Part shown: positions 1 through 8,246 of the stretch, piece by piece | How positions within the stretch are numbered: position 1 is the stretch's first letter | Layout: each line of letters begins with the position of its first letter | Source: Streptomyces litmocidini | GTDB lineage: Bacteria; Actinomycetota; Actinomycetes; Streptomycetales; Streptomycetaceae | Assembly: GCF_014649755.1 (NCBI RefSeq) | Contig: NZ_BMTQ01000006.1 | Location: forward strand, 248,001 to 312,000 | Direction of reading: 5' to 3' | DNA length: 64,000 bases | Notes under the pieces: model-generated | What the model was told of the DNA's origin: nothing | Database searches by the model: none | Seen by the model: only the letters and a program-made list of their open reading frames with translations | Program-made: the position numbers and the translations under genes

Positions 1-926
1 AGCTGGGCATCCCGCACCGCATCTTCGGCCGGGCGAAGGGCCCCGGGGGCCGACCGCTGTACGAGATCGTGACCTGCGCCCCGAAGGCCGGTCCGGTGCA
101 GACGGACGCCGACTTCTCGATCCACGTCGAGCACGGCCCGGAGGCCCTCGCCACCGCCGACACGGTCGTCGTGCCCGCCTCCTACGAGCTCGGGCCGGTC
201 CACGACGAGGGCAGGCTCCCCGAGGAGCTGGCCGCGGCGCTCGCCCGCATCCGGCCCGGCACCCGGCTGGTCTCCATCTGCACCGGCGGGTACGTGCTCG
301 CCGCGGCCGGCTTCCTCGACGGGCGCCCGGCCACCACCCACTGGGCGTCCGCCGAGCACTTCCAGCGCCTCTTCCCGCGCGTGCGGGTCGACGCGGACGT
401 CCTCTTCATCGACGACGGCGACGTCCTCACCTCGGCCGGGGTGGCCGCCGGCATCGACCTGTGCCTGCACATCGTGCGCCGCGACCACGGCACGGCCGTC
501 GCCAACGACGTCGCCCGCAGGACCGTCGTGCCGCCCCACCGGGACGGCGGCCAGGCCCAGTACATCGAGCGGCCCCTGCCGGAGGCCGGCACCCACACCA
601 CGACCACCGCGCGGGCCTGGGCGCTCGCCCACCTCCACGAGCCGATCCAGCTGCGGGACCTGGCGGAGAAGGAGGCGATGAGCGTCCGGACGTTCACCCG
701 CCGCTTCCGCGACGAGGTCGGCGTCAGCCCCGGCCAGTGGCTCACCCAGCAGCGCGTCGAACGCGCCCGGCACCTGCTGGAGTCCACCGGCCTGCCGGTC
801 GACCGGGTCGCCCGGGACGCGGGCTTCGGCACGGCCCAGTCGCTGCGGACGCACCTGATGAGCGCGATCGGGGTGACGCCGACGTCCTACCGGCGGACGT
901 TCCGCACGGGGGCGTCCTCCGTCTGA
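1..926 (+). CDS. GlxA-family transcriptional regulator (DJ-1/PfpI + AraC HTH), 5' truncated by window edge
   Basis: The frame is open from position 3 and 307 residues are visible; the start lies left of the window. The first half is a DJ-1/PfpI-like amidotransferase fold with the nucleophile-elbow cysteine in SICTGGYVLAAAG. The last 100 residues are an AraC-type double helix-turn-helix (SVRTFTRRFRDEVGVSPGQWL, then VARDAGFGTAQSLRTHL). Members of this family are cytoplasmic DNA-binding regulators, often of amino or quaternary-amine catabolism; the target here is unknown. The 3' end overlaps the convergent MFS gene by 40 bp. Family assignment is firm; the ligand cannot be inferred. Confidence 0.9.
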   Translation, partial: LGIPHRIFGRAKGPGGRPLYEIVTCAPKAGPVQTDADFSIHVEHGPEALATADTVVVPASYELGPVHDEGRLPEELAAALARIRPGTRLVSICTGGYVLAAAGFLDGRPATTHWASAEHFQRLFPRVRVDADVLFIDDGDVLTSAGVAAGIDLCLHIVRRDHGTAVANDVARRTVVPPHRDGGQAQYIERPLPEAGTHTTTTARAWALAHLHEPIQLRDLAEKEAMSVRTFTRRFRDEVGVSPGQWLTQQRVERARHLLESTGLPVDRVARDAGFGTAQSLRTHLMSAIGVTPTSYRRTFRTGASSV

Positions 927-2107
927 ACCTCCGGCACGTCGGGGGTGCGCCGCGTCAGCCGCCGCTCCCCCGCCGCGCCGATCACCGCGAGCAGCACCGT
1001 CAGGGCCACCCCCCAGAGGATCGCCGTCGACGGGGCCGCCACCTTGAGCAGCGCGCCGGCGAGCGTGCCGCTCGCCGCGTAACCGGCGCCCACCGCCGCG
1101 TACATGACCGAGTACCCGGCGGCGATCGCGGACGGCGGGAGGACCTGCCGGAGGGCCAGGTTACGGGTGAGGCTCGCGGGAGCCTGGAGGAGCCCGGCGG
1201 CGACCAGGGCCACCGCGATGGCCGCGGTCCACGGCAGCACGGCGACGAGGGCGACGCCCGCGGCCACCGCGAGGACCAGGACCAGGGACTGGACGGCCAG
1301 CGGACCGGGCCAGCTCCCCCGGAGGCCGTACACGAAACCGCCGACCGCCGAACCGATCGAGAACCCGGCGAGCAGCGGTCCCGCCCAGCCGATGCCGATC
1401 CCGCGCTGTTCGAGGAGCGCGGGCAGGATCAGCTCGGCGAGCGCGAGCAGGGTGAGGCCGGCGGCCCCCAGGACGTACACGGGCCAGGCCCGCAGCAGCG
1501 CCCTCCGCATCGCGGCGCCCTCCTCCCGCGCCGCACCGGACCAACCGGCGGGCAGCGCCCACAGCCCGGCCACCGACAGCCCCATCAGGACGCCCTGCGA
1601 CAGCAGCGGTACGGCGGGGTCGACGCCGAGCGCCAGACCGGTGGTGAGGGCGGGCGCGGCCGCCCAGATGGCGAAGGTCAGCACCGATTCCATGCTCATC
1701 GCCTGGGTGACGGCCCGCTCGGGGACCAGGCTGGTCAGCAGGGCGCGCAGCCCGCCGGGCACGGCGGCGGGACCGGCACCCGCGAGCAGCGCGAGGGCCG
1801 CGAGGACGGCGGGGTGCGCGCCGGGCGCGAGCCCGAGCCCGGCGAACCCGGCGGCGCCGACCGCGAGTCCGGCGGCGAGCTGCGGCCGGGCCCGCTCGGC
1901 GTTCATCCGCATGCCGAGGACGGGCGCGGCGAGGATCTCCCCGAGGACGTACGCGGCGGCGAGGACCGCTCCGAGCGTGTAACCGCCGGGCCGTTCCCGT
2001 ACGAGGAACACGAGCGCGAGCGGCGCCATGGCGACGGGCAGCCGGCCGGCGACGGTGACGGCGGACCAGGCGAGGACGGGTCGGACGGCGAGCTCGCGGT
2101 AGGACAT
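887..2107 (-). CDS. MFS transporter, 406 aa
   Basis: A hydrophobic 406-residue protein (MSYRELAVRP start) with about 12 predicted membrane segments rich in Ala, Leu, Val and Gly, and small inter-helix motifs typical of the major facilitator superfamily (for example PVAMAPLALVFLVRERPGG and GPLLAGFSIGSAVGG). It would sit in the cytoplasmic membrane and export or import a small molecule by ion coupling. The ATG at 2107 is chosen because no ATG or GTG occurs in the codons just upstream and hydrophobic sequence begins soon after. Convergent with the GlxA-type regulator; monocistronic. No substrate can be deduced. Confidence 0.85.
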   Translation of the reverse strand: MSYRELAVRPVLAWSAVTVAGRLPVAMAPLALVFLVRERPGGYTLGAVLAAAYVLGEILAAPVLGMRMNAERARPQLAAGLAVGAAGFAGLGLAPGAHPAVLAALALLAGAGPAAVPGGLRALLTSLVPERAVTQAMSMESVLTFAIWAAAPALTTGLALGVDPAVPLLSQGVLMGLSVAGLWALPAGWSGAAREEGAAMRRALLRAWPVYVLGAAGLTLLALAELILPALLEQRGIGIGWAGPLLAGFSIGSAVGGFVYGLRGSWPGPLAVQSLVLVLAVAAGVALVAVLPWTAAIAVALVAAGLLQAPASLTRNLALRQVLPPSAIAAGYSVMYAAVGAGYAASGTLAGALLKVAAPSTAILWGVALTVLLAVIGAAGERRLTRRTPDVPEVQTEDAPVRNVRR

Positions 2108-2232
2108 GTCCAGGACCGTAACGGCCGTACGCCCCTGGGGCCCAGCGCGTTTCTCCCCCCGCGACCCCGTACGTCCGCCGCGCCCGCGCCCCGTACGCCC
2201 GTCCCCGCCCCGTACGTCCCCGTCCGCGCCCC

Positions 2233-3282
2233 TCAGAACATGAGCACCCCCCGCGCCACTCTCCCCGCCTCCGCGTCCTCCACCGCCCGCGCGAAGTCCT
2301 CCACGGGGTAGGTGCGGGTGACCAGTTCGTCGAGGAGGAGGGTGCCGGAGCGGTACAGCTCCGCGTAGAGGGCGATGTCCTTCTGGGGGCGGGAGGAGCC
2401 GTACCGGCAGCCGAGGATCGACTTGTCCAGGAACATCGCGGCCGGCGGGAAGCTCGCCTCCGCCTTCGGCGCGGTCATGCCGAGCAGGACCGCCTGGCCG
2501 TGCCGGTCGAGGAGGTCGATCGCGGTCCGGACGAGGCCGGTGTGGCCGACGCACTCGAAGACGTGGTCGGCGCCGGTGGGCAGGACCTCCCGTACGGCGT
2601 CGGCGGAGGCGAGGAAGTGCGTCGCCCCGAACCGCCGGGCCACCGCCTCCTTCTCCGGGTTCGTGTCCACGGCGACGATCGTCGGCGCCCCCGCGATCCG
2701 GGCGCCCTGGAGGACGTTGAGGCCGATGCCGCCGGTGCCGATGACGACGACGGTGTCGCCGCGGTCGACCTTCGCCCGGTTCAGCACGGCTCCGACGCCG
2801 GTGAGGACGCCGCAGCCCATGAGGGCGGCGGAGGTCAGCGGGATGTCCTCGGGGATCTTCACGGCCTGTACGGCCTTGACGACGGTCCGCTCCGCGAAGG
2901 ACGAGTTCGAGGCGAACTGGTGGTGCGGCCGCCCGCCGCGCGAGAACGGCCGCCCCGGCATCCCGATCGCCTTCCGGCACATGGTCGGCCTGCCCCGGTC
3001 GCAGTCGGCGCAGGCGCCGCAGTTCGCGAGGGTGGACAGGGCGACGTGGTCGCCGGGCGCGACGTGGACGACCCCGGGGCCGACGGCCTCGACGACACCG
3101 GCGCCCTCGTGCCCGAGGACGACGGGCACGGGGAAGGGGATGGTCCCGTCGACGACGGACAGATCGCTGTGGCAGAGCCCGGCGGCGGCGATCGCCACGA
3201 GCACCTCGCCGGGGCCGGGGTCCCGCACCTCCAGGTCGTCGACGACCCGGACCCGCTTCCCGTCGAAGACGACCCCCCTCAT
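2233..3282 (-). CDS. Zinc-dependent medium-chain alcohol dehydrogenase, 349 aa
   Basis: An MDR-family dehydrogenase that would oxidise an alcohol (or reduce an aldehyde/ketone) with NAD(P). Catalytic zinc ligands are Cys37 (GLCHSD) and His58-Glu59 (GHEGAG). Structural zinc cysteines are 88, 91, 94 and 102 (NCGACADCDRGRPTMC). The Rossmann motif is VVVIGTGGIGLNV. Length is normal. Its ATG overlaps the stop of the upstream SDR gene by four bases (ATGA), so the two are translationally coupled and probably act on successive steps of one pathway. The operon is read leftward from the divergent promoter region at 4230-4330, which holds TCTGACGG palindromes. The true substrate is unknown. Confidence 0.9.
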   Translation of the reverse strand: MRGVVFDGKRVRVVDDLEVRDPGPGEVLVAIAAAGLCHSDLSVVDGTIPFPVPVVLGHEGAGVVEAVGPGVVHVAPGDHVALSTLANCGACADCDRGRPTMCRKAIGMPGRPFSRGGRPHHQFASNSSFAERTVVKAVQAVKIPEDIPLTSAALMGCGVLTGVGAVLNRAKVDRGDTVVVIGTGGIGLNVLQGARIAGAPTIVAVDTNPEKEAVARRFGATHFLASADAVREVLPTGADHVFECVGHTGLVRTAIDLLDRHGQAVLLGMTAPKAEASFPPAAMFLDKSILGCRYGSSRPQKDIALYAELYRSGTLLLDELVTRTYPVEDFARAVEDAEAGRVARGVLMF

Positions 3283-4229
3283 GACCGCTCCCCCTCGCCC
3301 GCCCCGGGGCGCTCCCCGGCGTTGGGCCGCGCGCCCTCCGCCGCCGCCTTCGCCATCTCCTCCAGGCGCGCCAGCATCGGCATCGGGTCCGTCCCCACCG
3401 TCCCCGGCAGGAAGTCCGCGATGCGCTCGGGGGTCCAGGAGCCCGCCTCCGCGTATCCCGCCCGCAGCTCCCTCGGCTGGGCCCACACCGCGATCTTGGG
3501 GCCGGCGACGGTGTACACCTGACCGGTGATCCGTTCCTGCCGGGCCCGTTCGCTCAGCAGGTAGACGACGAGCGCGGCCACGTCCTCCGGTTCGCCGATC
3601 TCCTTGAGCTCCATCGGGACGTTCGCGGACATCCGGGTGCGCGCCACGGGCGCGACCGCGTTGGCGGTGACCCCGTACTTGTGGAGGCCGAGGGCCGCGC
3701 TCCGTACGAGGGAGATGATCCCGCCCTTGGCCGCCGAGTAGTTGGCCTGCGCCACGGACCCCTGGTGGTTGCCGCTGGTGAAGCCGATGAGGGTTCCCGC
3801 CCCCTGCTTGCGCATGACCGCCGAGGCCGCCCGGAAGACGGTGAAGGTGCCCTTCAGATGGGTGGCGACGACCGGGTCCCACTCCTCCTCGGACATGTTG
3901 AAGAGCATCCGCTCGCGCAGGATGCCGGCGACGCACACGACCCCGTCGACGCGTCCGTACGCGGTGAGGGCGGTCTCGACGACCCGCGCCCCGCCCGCCA
4001 TCGTGGAGACGTCGTCCGCGACGGCGACGGCGGTGCCGCCCGCCGCCTCTATCTCCTTCACGACCGCCGCCGCGATCTCCGACGTGGGCTCGCCGCCCTC
4101 GATCGACACCCCGTGGTCGTTGACGACGACCTTCGCGCCCTCCGCCGCGCAGGCGAGGGCGACGGCGCGGCCGATGCCGCGCCCCGCTCCCGTCACGGCG
4201 ACGACCTTGCCAGCCAAGAAGTTCCCCAC
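3279..4229 (-). CDS. Short-chain dehydrogenase/reductase, 316 aa
   Basis: Classical SDR with the cofactor motif TGAGRGIG at residues 13-20 and the active-site pair Tyr164/Lys168 (NYSAAKGG), preceded by a serine near 152 in GFTSGNHQG. The protein is about 60 residues longer than the 250-residue minimum, with a charged C-terminal tail. It resembles actinobacterial SDRs that act on acyl-CoA or steroid-like ring substrates. The start is GTG at 4229, preceded by a GGGAAGGGG ribosome-binding site. First gene of a two-gene operon with the zinc dehydrogenase (ATGA overlap), divergent from the cyclase-family gene. Exact substrate unknown. Confidence 0.88.
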   Translation of the reverse strand: MGNFLAGKVVAVTGAGRGIGRAVALACAAEGAKVVVNDHGVSIEGGEPTSEIAAAVVKEIEAAGGTAVAVADDVSTMAGGARVVETALTAYGRVDGVVCVAGILRERMLFNMSEEEWDPVVATHLKGTFTVFRAASAVMRKQGAGTLIGFTSGNHQGSVAQANYSAAKGGIISLVRSAALGLHKYGVTANAVAPVARTRMSANVPMELKEIGEPEDVAALVVYLLSERARQERITGQVYTVAGPKIAVWAQPRELRAGYAEAGSWTPERIADFLPGTVGTDPMPMLARLEEMAKAAAEGARPNAGERPGAGEGERS

Positions 4230-4250
4230 GCCCGGCCCCTTCCCGCATTT

Positions 4251-4267
4251 TCTGACGGCCCGTTAGA
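4251..4267. promoter_or_regulatory. TCTGACGG-type palindromic operator, copy A
   Basis: TCTGACGG-C-CCGTTAGA, with 7 of 8 base pairs matching between arms. It lies 22 bp upstream of the SDR start in the divergent SDR/cyclase promoter region. Similar palindromes recur at 4285, 9512 and 9598. Binding by a TetR-like repressor is inference. Confidence 0.6.
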
Positions 4268-4284
4268 TTTGTTCGTCGTCAGGA

Positions 4285-4301
4285 TTCTACGGTCCGTCAG
4301 A
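4285..4301. promoter_or_regulatory. TCTGACGG-type operator, degenerate copy B
   Basis: The right half-site CCGTCAGA is intact; the left half reads TCTACGG, one base shorter than TCTGACGG. It lies 30 bp upstream of the cyclase-family ATG, so the divergent pair may each have an operator. Confidence 0.45.
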
Positions 4302-4330
4302 TACCGGAAAACAAGCCCCCGGAGGCCCCG

Positions 4331-5257
4331 ATGTCCCTCCCCGCCGCCTTCCACGAGATCGCCGAGCGCGTCAACAACTGGGGCCGCTGGGGCCGGGACG
4401 ACGAGATCGGCACGCTCAACCTCGTCACCGACGAGGTCGTACGGGAGGCCGTCGCCACCGTCCGCACCGGCCTGCGCGTCCCGCTCGCCGTCGACCTCGA
4501 GCAGGACGGCATACAGACCGGCATGATCCCCGGCCGGGTGAACCCGCTCCACGTCATGGTCCAGATCAACCAGGAGCTCTTCGGCCCCGGCACGGTCGCC
4601 ACCAGCGACGACGCCGTGACCCTCGGCCTCCAGGCCGGCACCCACTGGGACGCCCTGACGCACGTCTCCCACTCGGGGCACATCTACAACGGCCGCCCCG
4701 CCGCCTCGATCACCCCGCACGGCCGCTCCGGGTTCAGCGGCATCCACACGGCCCGCCACCTCGTCAGCCGCGGGGTCCTCCTGGACGTCGCCGCCGCGAA
4801 GGGCGTGGACCGGCTGCCGGGCGACCACGCCGTGACCCCCGAAGACCTCGACGAGGCGGCCGGGTTCGGCGGGGTGACGGTACGGTCCGGGGACGTCGTG
4901 CTCGTACGGACGGGTCAGATCCGGCTGTACCTGGCCGGGGACCGGCACGGGTACGCCTTTCCGTCACCGGGCCTGTCGGTCCGCACGCCCGAGTGGTTCC
5001 ACGCCCACGACGTCGCGGCCGTCGCCAACGACACGCTCACCTTCGAGATCTTCCCGCCCGAGATCGAGGACCTCTGGCTGCCCGTGCACGCCCTCGACCT
5101 GGTCGAGATGGGCATGCTCCAGGGGCAGAACTGGAATCTGGAGGCCCTGTCCACAGCCTGTGCACAGGAAGGGCGGTACGCCTTCCTGCTCTCCGCGATG
5201 CCCGAGCCCTTCGTCGGCGGCACGGGCACGCCGGTGGCCCCGGTCGCGGTCCTCTGA
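4331..5257 (+). CDS. Cyclase-family metal-dependent hydrolase (kynurenine formamidase-like), 308 aa
   Basis: Contains the family metal-binding signature as GTHWDALTHVSH at residues 103-114 (consensus HxGTHxDxPxH), expected to bind a divalent metal and hydrolyse an amide, lactone or formamide bond. Length is slightly above the 210-260 of kynurenine formamidases and matches the longer actinobacterial 'cyclase family' branch found beside CoA-dependent catabolic genes. The ATG at 4331 follows a GGAG at about -9. Divergent from the SDR/ADH operon and sharing its operator-bearing promoter region, so probably co-regulated with it. It could hydrolyse a ring-opened intermediate; this is inference. Confidence 0.85.
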   Translation: MSLPAAFHEIAERVNNWGRWGRDDEIGTLNLVTDEVVREAVATVRTGLRVPLAVDLEQDGIQTGMIPGRVNPLHVMVQINQELFGPGTVATSDDAVTLGLQAGTHWDALTHVSHSGHIYNGRPAASITPHGRSGFSGIHTARHLVSRGVLLDVAAAKGVDRLPGDHAVTPEDLDEAAGFGGVTVRSGDVVLVRTGQIRLYLAGDRHGYAFPSPGLSVRTPEWFHAHDVAAVANDTLTFEIFPPEIEDLWLPVHALDLVEMGMLQGQNWNLEALSTACAQEGRYAFLLSAMPEPFVGGTGTPVAPVAVL

Positions 5258-5354
5258 CCCTCCGGGCCCCGAAGACCCCCCGCGGGCGGCGGCGCGCTCG
5301 CACGCGCCCCGAGCACGGCGCGGACCCGCCGCCGCCCGAACGCGACCCGCACAC

Positions 5355-5376
5355 GCCGAGGGCCACGGCCCTCGGC
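5355..5376. terminator. Bidirectional hairpin terminator
   Basis: A perfect 10-bp stem (GCCGAGGGCC/GGCCCTCGGC) with a two-base loop between the convergent cyclase-family and ATP-binding genes. No T-tract, as is usual in Streptomyces. Confidence 0.5.
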
Positions 5377-5427
5377 TCCCCTCGCCACGAATCGCTCACC
5401 CCAGAGTGGGCAAAACGGAACGAATCG

Positions 5428-5865
5428 TCAACAGTGCACCCTGCCGGGCGACAGGGGCGCCACGACGGCGACGGACGGAACCCGGTCCACCTCGCACCAG
5501 ATGCTCTTGCCGGCACCCTCCGGCTGCCAGCCCCACCGGTCCGCAAGACCGTCCACCAGCTCCAGGCCGCGCCCGTTGGTGTCCTCGCCCTTCGCGTGCC
5601 GGGGCCGCGGCGGCCGGTCGCTCGCGTCGGTCACCTCGACCCGCACCCCGCCCTCCGCGGCGAACAGCATCCGCAGCACGGCCGGACAGCCGGTGTGCAC
5701 CACGGCATTGGTCACGAGTTCGGAGATGAGCAGCACCAGCGTCTCGGCGAGCGGCTCGTCGGCCCCTATGCCCGATCCGGCGAGCCGCGACCGGGCCCAC
5801 TTCCGTGCTCGCCCCACCTCTGCCGGGTCCGGCCCGACCACCAACTGAACCTGAAGCACCTGCAC
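5428..5865 (-). CDS. ATP-binding protein, HATPase_c_2 (RsbW/SpoIIAB-like), 145 aa
   Basis: A stand-alone GHKL ATPase domain. The N-box is ELVTNAVVHTG, the G1-like motif EVTDASD, and the ATP-lid end GRGLELVDGLADRWG. Such single-domain proteins are abundant in Streptomyces and act as anti-sigma or anti-anti-sigma kinases, or as partners in conservon-like switches. The GTG at 5865 is the first plausible start; the ribosome-binding site is weak. It lies divergent to a possible very small ORF at 5993. No sigma factor is adjacent, so the partner is unknown. Confidence 0.82.
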   Translation of the reverse strand: MQVLQVQLVVGPDPAEVGRARKWARSRLAGSGIGADEPLAETLVLLISELVTNAVVHTGCPAVLRMLFAAEGGVRVEVTDASDRPPRPRHAKGEDTNGRGLELVDGLADRWGWQPEGAGKSIWCEVDRVPSVAVVAPLSPGRVHC

Positions 5866-5992
5866 CGCTCACACCATCCGAACCGGCGGACAACACACCT
5901 TCACGGAACGTGATTCCCTTGTGGAACAGCATGGTTGACGTACAGTCACCGCAACAAGCGCTTCGGGCATATTCCAGCGCGAAGGAGTACGC

Positions 5993-6160
5993 ATGGTCCA
6001 TACTGTGCGACGCACGCTGCGGGGAGTCGAACGTCGGGCGCGAGCGGCGGGCATTCCCGGGCACGGAGCCGCCGCAGGGGCGACACCGGGACGATCCGGG
6101 CCAACGAGCACTCGCATCCCACGGAGCGTACCGGAGGCGGGGGCCGACTCCGGGCCGTGA
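5993..6160 (+). CDS. Possible small basic protein, 55 aa (tentative)
   Basis: ATG at 5993 preceded by a strong GAAGGAG ribosome-binding site at proper spacing, with a TTGACG -35-like element near 5935. The product begins MVHTVRRTLRGVERRARAAG and is Arg/Ala/Pro rich without a recognised domain. The position, divergent from an RsbW-like ATPase gene, is where Streptomyces often has a small HTH regulator, so this could also be a degraded regulator gene. The stretch 5866-6220 holds nothing else I can support. Confidence 0.3.
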   Translation: MVHTVRRTLRGVERRARAAGIPGHGAAAGATPGRSGPTSTRIPRSVPEAGADSGP

Positions 6161-6220
6161 CGGCCCCGCCGAAGGACACAACCCGGTATCGACATTCCGT
6201 GACCCGCCGGAAGCGCAGCG

Positions 6221-7102
6221 CTACAGCCCCGCCGCCACGGTCTCCTCCGCCCGCGCCGCGGGCATCCGCAGTTCGGCCCGCACCCAGGCCCGCTTGAGGT
6301 GCAGGTGCACGTCCGCCTCCCACGTGAACCCCGTGCCGCCGTGCACCTGGAGACAGTCCCGCGCGTTGCCGACGGCGGCCTCGTCGGCGAGGAGCTTGGC
6401 CCCGGCGACCTCGACGGGATCACCGGTGACGGACGCGGCCCACACGGCCGCCCGCGCGAGCTCCGTCCGCACGAGCATCCCGGCACACAGGTGCTTCACC
6501 GCCTGGAACCCCCCGATGACCTGCCCGAACTGCGACCGCGTCCGGGCGTACGAGACGGCCGCGTCGGTGCTGGCCTGCGCACTGCCGACCTGCTCGGCGG
6601 CGAGCAGGAGAACCCCCGCCCCCGTCGTGCCCGGGCTCCCCGCGCCTACGGCACCCGCGGCCCCGGGCACCCGGTGCAGCGGCGTGAGCGGATCGACCGA
6701 CCGCACCGGGACGGCGCCCGTGACGTCCCCCAGCACCACGTCCGCCTCGTCCAGCCAAGGGACCAGTCCCTCGTCCGCGGAGGTCACCACGACGGAACCG
6801 TCCGCCGCCCCCGGCACGGTTCCCGCCGCCAGGTGCGTGGAGACCAGCGGCCCCGGCAGCAACGCCCTCCCCGCCTCCTCGAAGACGAGGACCGCCTCGG
6901 GGAGCCCGAGCCCCACGCCCCCCTCCCCCTCCGGGAGCCGCAGCGCGAAGAACCCGGCGGCGCCGAGCTCCCGCCACAGCTCCCGGTCGAGCGACGGGGA
7001 GTCCAGGGCGGCCCGCAGCGCGCCCCGGTCGAAGCGCCGCGCGAGCAGTTCCCGCACTCCCTTCCGCAGCGCCCGCTGGTCCTCCGTGAGTCGAAAGTCC
7101 AT
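6221..7102 (-). CDS. Acyl-CoA dehydrogenase-like protein, 293 aa (short form)
   Basis: Begins MDFRLTEDQRALRKGVRELL, typical of the acyl-CoA dehydrogenase N-terminal helical domain. It ends with the C-terminal helical bundle (QASTDAAVSYARTRSQFGQVIGGFQAVKHL, shortened middle beta domain). About 90 residues shorter than canonical 380-residue enzymes; such short ACADs pair with a full-length partner to form heteromers (as in FadE pairs of actinobacteria). The stop of the upstream full-length ACAD lies 7 bp before this start, giving an operon amidohydrolase-ACAD-ACAD. Likely the second subunit of a flavin-dependent dehydrogenase of an unusual acyl-CoA. Confidence 0.85.
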   Translation of the reverse strand: MDFRLTEDQRALRKGVRELLARRFDRGALRAALDSPSLDRELWRELGAAGFFALRLPEGEGGVGLGLPEAVLVFEEAGRALLPGPLVSTHLAAGTVPGAADGSVVVTSADEGLVPWLDEADVVLGDVTGAVPVRSVDPLTPLHRVPGAAGAVGAGSPGTTGAGVLLLAAEQVGSAQASTDAAVSYARTRSQFGQVIGGFQAVKHLCAGMLVRTELARAAVWAASVTGDPVEVAGAKLLADEAAVGNARDCLQVHGGTGFTWEADVHLHLKRAWVRAELRMPAARAEETVAAGL

Positions 7103-7109
7103 GACGGGA

Positions 7110-8246
7110 TCACCGGCCCTTCGGGAGGCCGAGGATGCGCTCGGCGACGATGTCGCGCTGGATCTGGGACGTGCCGGCCGCGATCGTGTACGAGAGCGAG
7201 GACAGCCGGTCGAGGTTCCAGTCGCGGCCGAGGTCGAGCGCGTCGGGGCCCAGGACGGCGGCGGCCGCGTCGTACAGCTCCTGACGCGCGTGCGAGTAGT
7301 GCAGTTTGAAGACGGAGCCGCCCGCCCCGGGGACCCCGCCGGTCGCCCGGGCCTCGCTGACGTTGGCCTGGACGATCCGCCACAGGGCCTGGAACTCGGC
7401 GGAGAGCCTGCCGAGCCGGCGCCGCAGGACGGGGTCGTCCCAGGTGCCGTTCTTCCGGGCGGTGCGGGCGAGTTCGCCGAGGAGGCGGCGGCAGGCGACG
7501 ACCTCGCCGACGAAGGCGGTGCCGCGTTCGAAGGAGAGGGTGACCATGGTGACCCGCCAGCCGTCGTTCTCCTCCCCGACCCGGTTGGCCACGGGCACCC
7601 GCACCTCGTCGAGGAAGACCTCGGCGAACTCGGTCGACCCGGCGAGGGTGCGCAGGGGCCGGACGGTGACGCCGGGGGCGTCCATGGGCAGGGCGAGCCA
7701 GGTGATGCCCCGGTGCTTGGACGGCGCGTCCGGGTCGGTCCGCACCAGGAGTTCGCACCAGTCGGCGACCTCGGCGTGCGAGGTCCAGATCTTCTGTCCG
7801 GTGACGACGTACGCGTCTCCGTCCCGTACCGCCCGGGTGCGGAGGGAGGCCAGGTCGGATCCGGCGTCGGGTTCGCTGAAGCCCTGGCACCAGACCTCGT
7901 CGCCGCGCAGGATCGGCGGCAGCCACCGCTCGCGCTGCGCGGCCGTGCCCTCGGCGGCGATGGTGGGTCCGGCGTGGAGGAGGCCGACGAAGTTGGCGCC
8001 GACGTAGGGGGCCCCGGCGAGTTCGGTCTCCTCCAGGAAGACGAGGCGCTGGGTCGGGGAGGCTTCCCAGTGGGTGGCGGCGTACCCGGCGTCGTACAGG
8101 CGGCGTTGCCAGCCGCAGTCGTAGGCGCGGCGGGCGGGCCAGTCGAGCGGGTCGGGGCGTTCGGGGAGGTCCGGCAGGGTGGCGGCGAGCCATTCCCGCA
8201 GGCGGGCGCGGTAGGCCTCCTCCTCTTCGGTGCAGGAGAGGTCCAT
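7110..8246 (-). CDS. Acyl-CoA dehydrogenase, 378 aa
   Basis: Full-length ACAD: an N-terminal alpha domain (MDLSCTEEEEAYRARLREWL), a middle domain with the flavin-contacting stretches CQGFSEPDAGSDLASL and VTGQKIWTSHA, and a C-terminal bundle ending in GTSQIQRDIVAERILGLPKGR. It would introduce an alpha,beta double bond into an acyl-CoA using FAD. The ATG shares one base with the TGA of the amidohydrolase gene (TGATG), indicating coupled translation. Probably forms a hetero-oligomer with the downstream short ACAD. Substrate unknown; the neighbouring CoA ligase and amidohydrolase suggest a cyclic or branched acid. Confidence 0.92.
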   Translation of the reverse strand: MDLSCTEEEEAYRARLREWLAATLPDLPERPDPLDWPARRAYDCGWQRRLYDAGYAATHWEASPTQRLVFLEETELAGAPYVGANFVGLLHAGPTIAAEGTAAQRERWLPPILRGDEVWCQGFSEPDAGSDLASLRTRAVRDGDAYVVTGQKIWTSHAEVADWCELLVRTDPDAPSKHRGITWLALPMDAPGVTVRPLRTLAGSTEFAEVFLDEVRVPVANRVGEENDGWRVTMVTLSFERGTAFVGEVVACRRLLGELARTARKNGTWDDPVLRRRLGRLSAEFQALWRIVQANVSEARATGGVPGAGGSVFKLHYSHARQELYDAAAAVLGPDALDLGRDWNLDRLSSLSYTIAAGTSQIQRDIVAERILGLPKGR